Source: JADCGM01 sp943370355 (GTDB lineage Bacteria; Pseudomonadota; Alphaproteobacteria; Sphingomonadales; Sphingomonadaceae). From it: 64,000 nt of DNA. Where the stretch lies: assembly GCA_943370355.1 (NCBI GenBank), contig CALRQP020000009.1, positions 66,874 to 130,873 on the forward strand, written 5' to 3'. The notes under the pieces are model-generated. The model saw only the letters and a list, made by a program, of their open reading frames with translations. It was not told the DNA's origin and searched no databases. Position numbers and translations under genes: made by a program. Of the stretch, positions 32,015-39,655 are shown piece after piece (positions within the stretch are counted from its first letter, which is position 1; each line of letters opens with the position of its first letter).

Positions 32015-32310
32015 TGAAGCGTTTCGGTCTGGCCCTGGCGGCGTTCGCAGCCCCGGCGATGGCGCAAAGCGTACAGATGGATCCGCAGGGGTCCGGCGCG
32101 CTGCTCGGCGCGGTGAACTGGCTGCAGGGCACGCTGCTTGGGAATGTCGCGACGGCCGTTGCAGTGGTCGCGGTCGCGGCGGTCGGCTTCATGATGCTGA
32201 CGGGCCGCATGAACTGGCGCTACGGCGCGACCGTGGTCGTTGGCCTGTTCATCCTGTTCGGCGCGGCGAGCATCGTCGCGGGCATCCGCTCGACGGCGGG
32301 CGGTCTGTAA
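32014..32310 (+). CDS. virB2: VirB2-like pilin (TrbC/VirB2 family)
   Basis: The 98-residue protein has a signal peptide (MKRFGLALAAFAAPAMAQ). Two hydrophobic helices flank a short loop (GNVATAVAVVAVAAVGFMML, then TGRMNWRYG and ATVVVGLFILFGAASIVAG). This is the TrbC/VirB2 pilin plan, including the conserved GR-M-W loop. It would form the pilus or channel lining. ATG 32014 overlaps the virB1 stop, with GGAGGG upstream. Confidence 0.88.
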   Translation: MKRFGLALAAFAAPAMAQSVQMDPQGSGALLGAVNWLQGTLLGNVATAVAVVAVAAVGFMMLTGRMNWRYGATVVVGLFILFGAASIVAGIRSTAGGL

Positions 32311-32311
32311 C

Positions 32312-32596
32312 ATGGCCGACCTCGCCCGCGATCCCGTCTTCACCGCGCTGACGCGGCCGCAGATGTTTGCGGGCGTGACGTACAGCTACATGGTGCTCAA
32401 TGGGACGGGGTCGCTCATCCTGTTCATTATCTTCAAAAGTCTGTGGATGCTGGCTGTGCCAATCGTCCTGCATCTGGTCGGTACTATCGCCTGCGTGAAG
32501 GAGCCGCGGATCTTCGACCTGTGGCTCACGCGCGTGTCGCGCAATCCCCGCGTGCGGAACCACCGCCTCTGGGGCTGCAACAGCTACGCCCCCTGA
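32312..32596 (+). CDS. virB3: VirB3-like inner-membrane protein
   Basis: The 94-residue protein fits VirB3: DPVFTALTRPQMFAGVTYSY at the N-terminus, a hydrophobic pair of helices (LILFIIFKSLWMLAVPIVLH), and a C-terminal EPRIFDLWLTRVSR. It works with VirB4 in the inner-membrane complex. It begins one base after the virB2 stop and its stop overlaps the virB4 ATG (TGATG). The frame is open upstream, but the family N-terminus fixes the start. Confidence 0.88.
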   Translation: MADLARDPVFTALTRPQMFAGVTYSYMVLNGTGSLILFIIFKSLWMLAVPIVLHLVGTIACVKEPRIFDLWLTRVSRNPRVRNHRLWGCNSYAP

Positions 32597-34971
32597 TGGC
32601 GGATCGTGACGACATCGCGGCGCGGGAGAAGCGGGCGGGCGACCGGCTGCCCTATGCGCGGCATGTCGACGATTTCACCATCGAGACGCGCGATGGACTG
32701 CTGCTGCAGGTCATTCACCTGACCGGCCTGTCGTTCGAAACGGCCGACACCGACGAACTGAACTACCGCAAGGCGATCCGCGAGACGATGCTGCGCGCAC
32801 TCGGCGGGTCGCGCTTCGCCGTCTATCATCATGTCGTGCGCCGCGAGGTGCGGCCCGAGCTCGACGGCCAGTTCGCCGACGATTTCAGCCGTGCCCTCGA
32901 TGCGACCTGGCGCGACCGGCTCGCCTCGCGGCGGCTCTATGTCAACGACCTGTTCCTGACGCTGGTGCGCCGCCCGCTGCAGGGTCGGGTCGGCATCGCC
33001 GATCAGCTGTTGCGTCGCCTGTCGGGCAAGCAGGGCGACGGCGTCGAGGACAGTGTCGCCAGGGCGCGCGACCGTCGCGAGCTCGACGCGGCGCGGGAGG
33101 CGGTGATGGCGGCGCTGCAGCCTTATGGCGCGCGGCTGCTCGGCGTCTATGGCACCAAGCGCGGGGCCTGTTCGGAGCCGCTTGAATTCCTGTCGACGCT
33201 GTTCAACGGCGAGATGCGGCCGGTGCTGCTGCCGCGCGCCGATCTCGGCCATCATTTGCCCTACCGCCGCGTCAGCTTCGGGCCCGAGGCCATCGAACTC
33301 TCCTCGGCCGGCCGCCGGCCGCGCGAATATGCGGCGATGGTGTCAGTGAAGGACTATCCGGCGGAGACGCTGCCCGGCCTGCTCGACGATCTCTACCGCC
33401 TGCCGTTCGAGATGACCGTCTCGCAGAGCTTCGCGCTCGTCGATCGCCAGCCGACGCTCGACCGCATGAACCTTGCGCTGCGCCGCATGAAGGGCGCGGA
33501 GGACGACGCGCATTCGCTGAAGGCCGGCCTGGCGCAGGCGAAGGACGATGTCGCGGCAGGCCGTGCGGCGTTCGGCGAGCATCATCTGTCGGTGATGGTC
33601 AAGGCCGACAGCCTGACCGCGCTCGACGAGGCGGTCGGCGAGGTGCAATCGGCGTTCACCGAAACCGGCATCATCGCGGTGCGCGAGGATGTCAATCTTG
33701 AGGCGGCCTTCTGGGCGCAATTCCCCGGCAACTTCAAGGATATCGCGCGCCAGGCGCTGATCTCGACGGGCAATTTCGCGGGCTTCGCGTCTGGCCATAA
33801 CTTCCCGGTCGGCAAGGCGGCGGGCAATCATTGGGGCCAGGCGGTGTCGCTGCTCGAGACGACGAGCGCCGGGCCGTACCATTTCAATTTCCACAAGGGC
33901 GACCTCGGCAATTTCACGATCATCGGGCCGTCGGGCTCGGGCAAGACGGTCGTGCTCAACTTCCTGCTTGCGCAGGCGCGCCGCTTTGCCCCGCGCATCG
34001 TCTTCTTCGACAAGGACCGTGGTGCTGAGATTTTCCTTCGCGCGATTGGCGGCCGTTATGACGCGCTGAAGCCCGGCCAGCCGACCGGCTTCAACCCGCT
34101 GCACCTGCCCGACAGTCCCGCCAATCGCCGCTTCCTGATCGACTGGACGACCAAGCTGGTGACGAGCGCGGGCGAATTGCTGACCGCTGAGGAACAGGCG
34201 CGCATCAAGGAAGCCGTCGATGCCAATTATGCGCAGGACATGGCGCATCGCCGCCTGCGCTATTTCGCTGAACTGTTCCGCGGCGGCGGGCGCGCGCGCA
34301 CCGACGATCTCGCCGCGAGGCTCGCGCCCTGGTGGGGCGAGGGCGAGCGCGCCTGGCTGTTCGACAATGACGAGGACCGGCTCGATCTCGGCGCCGCGAC
34401 GCTCGGTTTCGACCTGACTTCGATCCTCGACGAACCGGCACTCCGGACGCCTGCGATGCTTTACCTGTTCCACCGCGTCGAAGAGCGGCTGGACGGCGCG
34501 CCGACGCTGATCGTCATCGACGAGGGCTGGAAGGCGCTCGACGACGAGGTGTTCGTGCAGCGCATCAAGGATTGGGAAAAGACCATCCGGAAACGCAATG
34601 GCGCGGTCGGCTTCGCGACGCAGTCGGCCGCCGACGCGCTCGGCAGCCGCATCGCCTCGGCGATCATCGAGCAGGCCGCGACGCAGATTTTCATGGCCAA
34701 CCCGAAGGCGCAGGCCAGCGAATATATCGACGGCTTCGGCCTGACCCGGCACGAATATGAGCTGGTCCAGTCGCTGCCCGACACGAGCCATGCCTTTCTG
34801 ATCAAACATGGCAGCGATTCGGTTGTGGCGCGGCTCGACCTGTCGGGCGAACCCGAACTGCTGACCGTGCTGTCCGGCCGCGAAAGCAGCGTGCGCCGTC
34901 TCGACGCGCTGCGTGCCGAAGTCGGTGACGCGCCCGAAGCCTGGCTGCCGCGCCTGCTGGAGACGGCATGA
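32596..34971 (+). CDS. virB4: VirB4 family type IV secretion ATPase
   Basis: The 791-residue protein is the large ATPase of the apparatus. Walker A is GPSGSGKT at residues 444-451 (Lys450), Walker B is LIVIDEGW at about 635, and a later arginine/glutamine block (VGFATQSAADAL) matches VirB4. The N-terminal half is the usual membrane-proximal domain (HVDDFTIETRDGLLLQV). Its ATG overlaps the virB3 stop; its stop overlaps the virB6 start, which leaves no space for a virB5 gene. Confidence 0.95.
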   Translation: MADRDDIAAREKRAGDRLPYARHVDDFTIETRDGLLLQVIHLTGLSFETADTDELNYRKAIRETMLRALGGSRFAVYHHVVRREVRPELDGQFADDFSRALDATWRDRLASRRLYVNDLFLTLVRRPLQGRVGIADQLLRRLSGKQGDGVEDSVARARDRRELDAAREAVMAALQPYGARLLGVYGTKRGACSEPLEFLSTLFNGEMRPVLLPRADLGHHLPYRRVSFGPEAIELSSAGRRPREYAAMVSVKDYPAETLPGLLDDLYRLPFEMTVSQSFALVDRQPTLDRMNLALRRMKGAEDDAHSLKAGLAQAKDDVAAGRAAFGEHHLSVMVKADSLTALDEAVGEVQSAFTETGIIAVREDVNLEAAFWAQFPGNFKDIARQALISTGNFAGFASGHNFPVGKAAGNHWGQAVSLLETTSAGPYHFNFHKGDLGNFTIIGPSGSGKTVVLNFLLAQARRFAPRIVFFDKDRGAEIFLRAIGGRYDALKPGQPTGFNPLHLPDSPANRRFLIDWTTKLVTSAGELLTAEEQARIKEAVDANYAQDMAHRRLRYFAELFRGGGRARTDDLAARLAPWWGEGERAWLFDNDEDRLDLGAATLGFDLTSILDEPALRTPAMLYLFHRVEERLDGAPTLIVIDEGWKALDDEVFVQRIKDWEKTIRKRNGAVGFATQSAADALGSRIASAIIEQAATQIFMANPKAQASEYIDGFGLTRHEYELVQSLPDTSHAFLIKHGSDSVVARLDLSGEPELLTVLSGRESSVRRLDALRAEVGDAPEAWLPRLLETA

Positions 34972-36119
34972 TGGCGGGGGCCTGCGATGTCACCGATCTG
35001 CCCCTCGTGCAGGGCCTGCTGACCAGCGTCGACTGCAATGTCGGCGGCATCGTGCAGACGGGCTATGCGGCGCTGTCCGATCCGGCCGGCGCGACCTCGC
35101 TGGCGCTGACCGGGGCGCTGACGCTGTGCGTGGCGCTGTTCGGCTGGCGGCTCATGCTCGGCCGCGCGTCGTTGACCGCCGGGGAGGCCGTGAGTGCTGC
35201 ACTGAAAATCGGCATTGTGCTGCTGCTCGCGGGCAGCTGGGGCACCTATCAGACGCTGGTCTACAATACGCTCTACACCGCGCCGACCGAACTGGCCGCG
35301 GCACTGATGCCGCCGGGCAGCAATCCATTCGATTCTTTGCAGGCGACCTTCGACCAGATGCAGTCGACCGCCGATTTCTATGGCGCGCGCTCGGGCACCG
35401 CGTCGCCGCTGGTCGGCGGCATTGCCTATGGCGCGATGCTGCTCAACGGGTCGTCGATGCTGCTTCTGCTGTCGAGCGCCGGGTTGCTGGTCGCATCCAA
35501 GATCGTACTGGCGATGCTGCTGGCGCTCGCCCCGGTCATTGCCGGACTGCTGTTGTTCGATGCGACGCGCGGCATGGTCGAAGGCTGGTTGCGCGCGATG
35601 GTCGCGTTGGCGCTGACGCCGCTGTCGGTGATCCTGCTGATGACCGTCGAGCTGGCGCTGCTCCAACCGGCACTTGCGACCCTCGCCGACAATCGCAACG
35701 CCTCGCGCTTCGATGTCGCCCCGATGACGAGCATCGGCCTGACCGTCGCCGTGTTCACGCTGGTCATGCTCGCTGCCGTCATCTCGGCCGCGATGATCGC
35801 ACGCGGCATCCGCCTGCCACGCCGCCAGCCCGAAGTTGCGGCCATGCCAGCGGCTGCATTGGCCGCGACCGCCGACAACGCTGCGCTACTCGCAGCCCCG
35901 ACCCGCGTCGCGCGCGTCGCCGCAGCCGCCGAAGCCGCTGCACGCCGTGATCCGCGCGCCTCCGGCGTCGTCACCATGCGCGCCGACCGGCGTTCCGATA
36001 CCGTCGCCGCCGGGCCGCGTGCACTCGCGGCGGTTGGCGATGCGCCGCCGCTCGGGCAAAGCTATGCGCGCGCCGCAGCGCCCCGGCGCTCGGCCGCCAG
36101 AAGCAGGAGGGACCGTTGA
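34968..36119 (+). CDS. virB6: VirB6-like polytopic membrane protein
   Basis: The 383-residue protein has about six hydrophobic segments between residues 40 and 285. It contains the TrbL/VirB6-type centre (VASKIVLAMLLALAPVIAGL, LLFDATRGMVEGWLRAMV), with the conserved Trp. The last 95 residues are low-complexity Ala/Arg/Pro and likely disordered. It should form part of the inner-membrane channel. It starts ATGATG; the first ATG overlaps the virB4 stop. Its stop overlaps the virB8 TTG start. Confidence 0.88.
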   Translation: MMAGACDVTDLPLVQGLLTSVDCNVGGIVQTGYAALSDPAGATSLALTGALTLCVALFGWRLMLGRASLTAGEAVSAALKIGIVLLLAGSWGTYQTLVYNTLYTAPTELAAALMPPGSNPFDSLQATFDQMQSTADFYGARSGTASPLVGGIAYGAMLLNGSSMLLLLSSAGLLVASKIVLAMLLALAPVIAGLLLFDATRGMVEGWLRAMVALALTPLSVILLMTVELALLQPALATLADNRNASRFDVAPMTSIGLTVAVFTLVMLAAVISAAMIARGIRLPRRQPEVAAMPAAALAATADNAALLAAPTRVARVAAAAEAAARRDPRASGVVTMRADRRSDTVAAGPRALAAVGDAPPLGQSYARAAAPRRSAARSRRDR

Positions 36120-36856
36120 ACCGCCCCGTCGCCCCCAATCAGGTCGAGCGTGACGCTTATTATGCCGAAGGCGAAAGCTGGGCCGAGGATCGCGCCAAGG
36201 CGGCGCAGCGCGCCCAGCGCACCGCCTGGATCGTCGCTGGAGCCGCCGCTGCCATCGCCGTTCTCGAGGCCATCGCACTGGCGCTGCTCGTGCCGCTCAA
36301 GACGGTGCAGCCGTATGTCGTGACGGTCGACCGGCAGACCGGCTTCGTCGAGACGACGCAGCAACTCGTTCCAGGCGGTGCGCTGACGCAGAATCAGGCG
36401 GTCACGCAGGCCGCGCTCGTCCAATATGTGCTGGCACGCGAAAGCTACGACCGGACCGACCTCAAGCAAAAATATCAGAATGTGCAATGGTGGTCGGCAC
36501 CCGAGGAGCGCGCCGCCTATCTGCGCCAAATGGCTCCGCAGAATCCGGCCAGCCCGCTGCGCATCAATGGCCCGCAAACGACCGTCGCGATCACCGTCAA
36601 AGGCGTGTCGCTGCTCGGCCCCGACACGGCGCTCGTGCGCTTCGATGCCGAGCGGCGCGAGCCGGGCGCGGCAGCCGGCACCGTCCAACCCTATGCGGCG
36701 GCGATCTCCTTCCGCTGGTCGGGCGAGCCGATGCGCGCCGAAGAGCGCTTCATCAACCCGCTCGGCTTCCAGGTCACCCGCTACCGCCGTGACGCCGAAG
36801 CTGCGCCTGCACCGGCCGCGCCGCCAGTCAACCCGCTGGCCGGGCAGCTGCGCTGA
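36116..36856 (+). CDS. virB8: VirB8-like assembly protein
   Basis: The 246-residue bitopic protein has a cytoplasmic N-terminus, one membrane helix (about residues 40-62, TAWIVAGAAAAIAVLEAIAL) and a periplasmic NTF2-like domain: VQPYVVTVDRQTGFVE, ALVQYVLARESYDRTDLKQK and YAAAISFRWSGEPM. The start is TTG 36116, chosen for the AGGAGGGA just upstream and the overlap with virB6; no ATG lies near. It is a core inner-membrane component. The C-terminus is Pro/Ala-rich. Confidence 0.93.
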   Translation: MNRPVAPNQVERDAYYAEGESWAEDRAKAAQRAQRTAWIVAGAAAAIAVLEAIALALLVPLKTVQPYVVTVDRQTGFVETTQQLVPGGALTQNQAVTQAALVQYVLARESYDRTDLKQKYQNVQWWSAPEERAAYLRQMAPQNPASPLRINGPQTTVAITVKGVSLLGPDTALVRFDAERREPGAAAGTVQPYAAAISFRWSGEPMRAEERFINPLGFQVTRYRRDAEAAPAPAAPPVNPLAGQLR

Positions 36857-37563
36857 TGAAGCGGCTGCTGCCTTTGCTGCTATTCGCTGCCGCGCCGGTT
36901 GCGGCGGCGGAAAGTCCGCGTCCCGGTGTTACCGATCCGCATATCCAGACGATCTTCTACGATCCCGATCAGGTCGTACGTCTGCGCGGCCACTTCGGCT
37001 ACCAGACGATGATCGAGTTCGACGAGGGCGAGCATATCGAGAATGTCGCGATCGGCGACGCGCTGGCGTGGCAGGTCACGCCGAACAAGCGTGCCAACAA
37101 GCTGTTCATCAAGCCGCTCGACCGGAAGGCAGCGACCAACATGGCGGTGGTCACCGACCGGCGGCGCTATACCTTCGCGCTGACGCTGGCGCCGCCCTCG
37201 GCGCGCGATGCCGCCGCCCCCTGGGTGGTGCGCTTCACCTACCCTGCCCCGGTCGTGCTCGTCGCCGAGGTCGAAAAGCCCGTGCCGCCCGATCCGTCGA
37301 CCTTTCACCGCAACTACACCAAGGCAGGCGCGAAGGAATTGTGGCCGTCGCAGGTCTATGACGATGGCCGCGCCACCTATTTCAGCTGGCCGCAGAATGT
37401 CGCGCTGCCGGCGATTTTCGCGGTCGAGCCCGATGGGCGCGAGAGTCTCGTCAACTCTTCGGTCCAGGGCGACACGACCGTCGTGCAGCGCACCGCCGGC
37501 CGCTTCCTGCTGCGCAGCGGCAAGGCGCTCGCAACCTTGACCTATGCCGGAGCCGGCCAATGA
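36856..37563 (+). CDS. virB9: VirB9-like outer-membrane core protein
   Basis: The 235-residue protein has a signal peptide (LLPLLLFAAAPVAAAE). The TrbG/VirB9 motifs are present: DPDQVVRLRGHFGYQTMIEF, NKLFIKPLDRKAATNM and NYTKAGAKELWPSQVYDDG. The C-terminal domain is close to VirB9 (AIFAVEPDGRESLVN). It contains no cysteine, whereas Agrobacterium VirB9 forms a disulphide with VirB7. No VirB7 gene is present either. TGATG overlaps the virB8 stop. Confidence 0.94.
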   Translation: MKRLLPLLLFAAAPVAAAESPRPGVTDPHIQTIFYDPDQVVRLRGHFGYQTMIEFDEGEHIENVAIGDALAWQVTPNKRANKLFIKPLDRKAATNMAVVTDRRRYTFALTLAPPSARDAAAPWVVRFTYPAPVVLVAEVEKPVPPDPSTFHRNYTKAGAKELWPSQVYDDGRATYFSWPQNVALPAIFAVEPDGRESLVNSSVQGDTTVVQRTAGRFLLRSGKALATLTYAGAGQ

Positions 37564-38651
37564 GCGAGCCTGTCCTCGTCAAACGCCCTGCCGTCGCCAC
37601 AACCGGACGCAGCCTGCCGCCAGCGCTGGGCTTCGCAGCGATGACCGCGCTCGGCATCATCATCTTCGCGGGACTCGATTCGCGGCGCGAGGTGCATGCC
37701 CAGTCGCTAGACAGCGCCGCCACGGGCAACGCACAGGGGCTGTCCTCTCCACCGCCGCAGCCGCTCCCCGCCTTGCCGCAGCCGCCCGCGCCACCGCCTG
37801 CTCAACAGGCTGTTGCGGTGCCACCGCCGCAGCCCGCGCCCGTCACCTATACGCCACCCGCCGTGCGTAGCCCTTCGGCGGAGGAAGAAGCGCAGCGCCG
37901 CCGCGCGCCGACGTTGATCGTCGATCTCAGCGACCCGCAGACGCGCCGCGTTCAGCTTGCGCAAGCCGATACGCCCGTCTCGCCAGCCGCCTCGGTCGCC
38001 ACGCGCGGCGGTCTCAACGATACCGAACGCTTCGCAAGCCGTGTGGCAGGCGAGAAGCCAGAAGTTGTCGGCGCAACCTATATGGGTGCGCTCGACCGCA
38101 TCGTGCCGCAGGGCGCGACGATCGAAGCCGTCATGGAAACCGCGATCGATTCGGACCTGCCCGGCTATGCCCGCGCGCAGATTTCGCGTGACGTGCTGAG
38201 TTTCGACGGCTCGACCGTGCTGATCCCGCGCGGCAGCAAGGTGATTGGCCAATATAAGTCGGGAGTCGCGCTCGGCGCGTCGCGCGTCTTCGTGATCTGG
38301 CAACGGGTGATCCGCCCCGACGGCGTCTCGGTCATGCTCGCCTCGCCCGCCACCGACGAGCTCGGTCGCGGCGGGCTTGGCGGCAAGGTCGACCGCCATT
38401 TCCTGCAGCGCTTCGGCGGCGCGATCCTGCTGTCGGTCATCGACGGCGGCATCGCGGCGGGCACGGCGGCGCTGACCTCGGGCAACAGCACCGGCGTCTA
38501 TATCGGCTCGGCAACTCAAGCGACGAGCGTCGCGACCGATGCGCTGAAGAGCACCGATATCCCGCCGACCGTACGCACCAAACAGGGCGTTGGCGTCCGC
38601 ATCTTCGTCGCGCGTGATCTCGACTTTTCAGCGGTAGGACCGGCACGGTGA
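37560..38651 (+). CDS. virB10: VirB10-like channel protein (TrbI family)
   Basis: The 363-residue protein has one N-terminal membrane helix (about residues 20-40, LGFAAMTALGIIIFAGLDS) and a proline-rich linker (about 60-105, including QPPAPPPAQQ). The TrbI domain follows: RIVPQGATIEAVMETAIDSD, LPGYARAQISRDVLSFDGS, VLIPRGSKVIGQY and GVGVRIFVARDLDF. It spans from inner to outer membrane and transmits energy. ATGA overlap with virB9; its stop overlaps the virB11 GTG. Confidence 0.95.
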   Translation: MSEPVLVKRPAVATTGRSLPPALGFAAMTALGIIIFAGLDSRREVHAQSLDSAATGNAQGLSSPPPQPLPALPQPPAPPPAQQAVAVPPPQPAPVTYTPPAVRSPSAEEEAQRRRAPTLIVDLSDPQTRRVQLAQADTPVSPAASVATRGGLNDTERFASRVAGEKPEVVGATYMGALDRIVPQGATIEAVMETAIDSDLPGYARAQISRDVLSFDGSTVLIPRGSKVIGQYKSGVALGASRVFVIWQRVIRPDGVSVMLASPATDELGRGGLGGKVDRHFLQRFGGAILLSVIDGGIAAGTAALTSGNSTGVYIGSATQATSVATDALKSTDIPPTVRTKQGVGVRIFVARDLDFSAVGPAR

Positions 38652-39649
38652 CGGCGCTCGGTACAGAGGCCACCGGCGTCTATCTGCGCTCCTACCTAGC
38701 GCCGTTCGCGCCCTTCCTCGAACGCGGCGACGTGACCGACATTTACGTCAACCGCCCCGGCGAAGTCTGGGTCGAAACGCTGAGCGGCGAGTCGGAACGG
38801 ATCGAGGCGCCCGCGCTCGACGAGACAATGCTGTGGCGGCTGGCGCGGCAGATCGCCAGCCTGACCAGCCAGGGCATCAGCCGCGAGCATCCGCTGCTGT
38901 CGGCGACGCTGCCCGATGGCGCACGTGTGCAGATCTGCGCGCCGCCCGCCACGCGCGGGCCTCTGGCGCTCGCCATCCGCAAACATGTCATAGCTGACCT
39001 GAGCCTCGACGATTATGCCGCGACCGGTGCCTTCGCTGAAACGCGCCGCGCCGATCTCGCCGCGCGCGACGACGGCAACGCGGCGCTGCGCGCGTTGCTC
39101 GACAGCGGCGACACCGCCGAATTCCTGTCGGCGTCCGTGCGCGCGCGCAAGAATATCGTCATCGCCGGCGGCACCTCGACGGGCAAGACCACCTTCCTCA
39201 ACGCGCTGCTCAAGGAAACGCCGGCGCAGGAGCGGCTGATCCTCATCGAGGACACGCCGGAAATCCGGCTCGAACATGCCAATTCGGTCGGCCTCGTTGC
39301 GGTGCGCGGCGAACTGGGCGAGGCGCGCGTGACCGCTGAGGATTTGCTGCAGGCGAGCCTCCGAATGCGCCCCGATCGTATCATCATGGGCGAGCTGCGC
39401 GGCGCGGAGGCACTCAGTTTCCTCCGTGCGGTCAACACCGGTCACCCGGGCTCGATCACGACGGTTCATGCCGACAGCCCCAAGGGTGCGCTCGATCAGC
39501 TCGCGCTCATGGCGATGCAGGCCGGCACGCACTTGGGGCGCGGCGAAATCATCGACTATGCGCGCGGTATCATCGACATTTTCGTCCAGCTCACCCGCCG
39601 CGACGGAAAACGCAGCATCAGCGCGATCGCGTTCGAGCCGAGAGGCTGA
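38648..39649 (+). CDS. virB11: VirB11 family hexameric ATPase
   Basis: The 333-residue ATPase has Walker A GGTSTGKT (residues 174-181, Lys180), the Asp box LILIEDTPEIRLEH, Walker B-like RMRPDRIIMGELRG, and the His box VNTGHPGSITTVHADS. The N-terminal domain begins LAPFAPFLERGDVTDIYVNR. The start is GTG 38648, overlapping the virB10 stop (GTGA). It ends the operon; the next gene is convergent six bases away. Confidence 0.95.
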   Translation: MTALGTEATGVYLRSYLAPFAPFLERGDVTDIYVNRPGEVWVETLSGESERIEAPALDETMLWRLARQIASLTSQGISREHPLLSATLPDGARVQICAPPATRGPLALAIRKHVIADLSLDDYAATGAFAETRRADLAARDDGNAALRALLDSGDTAEFLSASVRARKNIVIAGGTSTGKTTFLNALLKETPAQERLILIEDTPEIRLEHANSVGLVAVRGELGEARVTAEDLLQASLRMRPDRIIMGELRGAEALSFLRAVNTGHPGSITTVHADSPKGALDQLALMAMQAGTHLGRGEIIDYARGIIDIFVQLTRRDGKRSISAIAFEPRG

Positions 39650-39655
39650 GTCGGA

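Noticed and set aside
33343..34809. 488-codon minus-strand open frame opposite virB4
   Set aside because: The opposite strand encodes a full VirB4 ATPase with all motifs. The antisense protein has low-complexity composition and no start signal.
31439..39649. Type IV secretion cluster as part of an integrated plasmid or conjugative element
   Set aside because: No integrase, relaxase, origin, partition gene, tRNA target or direct-repeat boundary was seen, and composition matches the neighbours.
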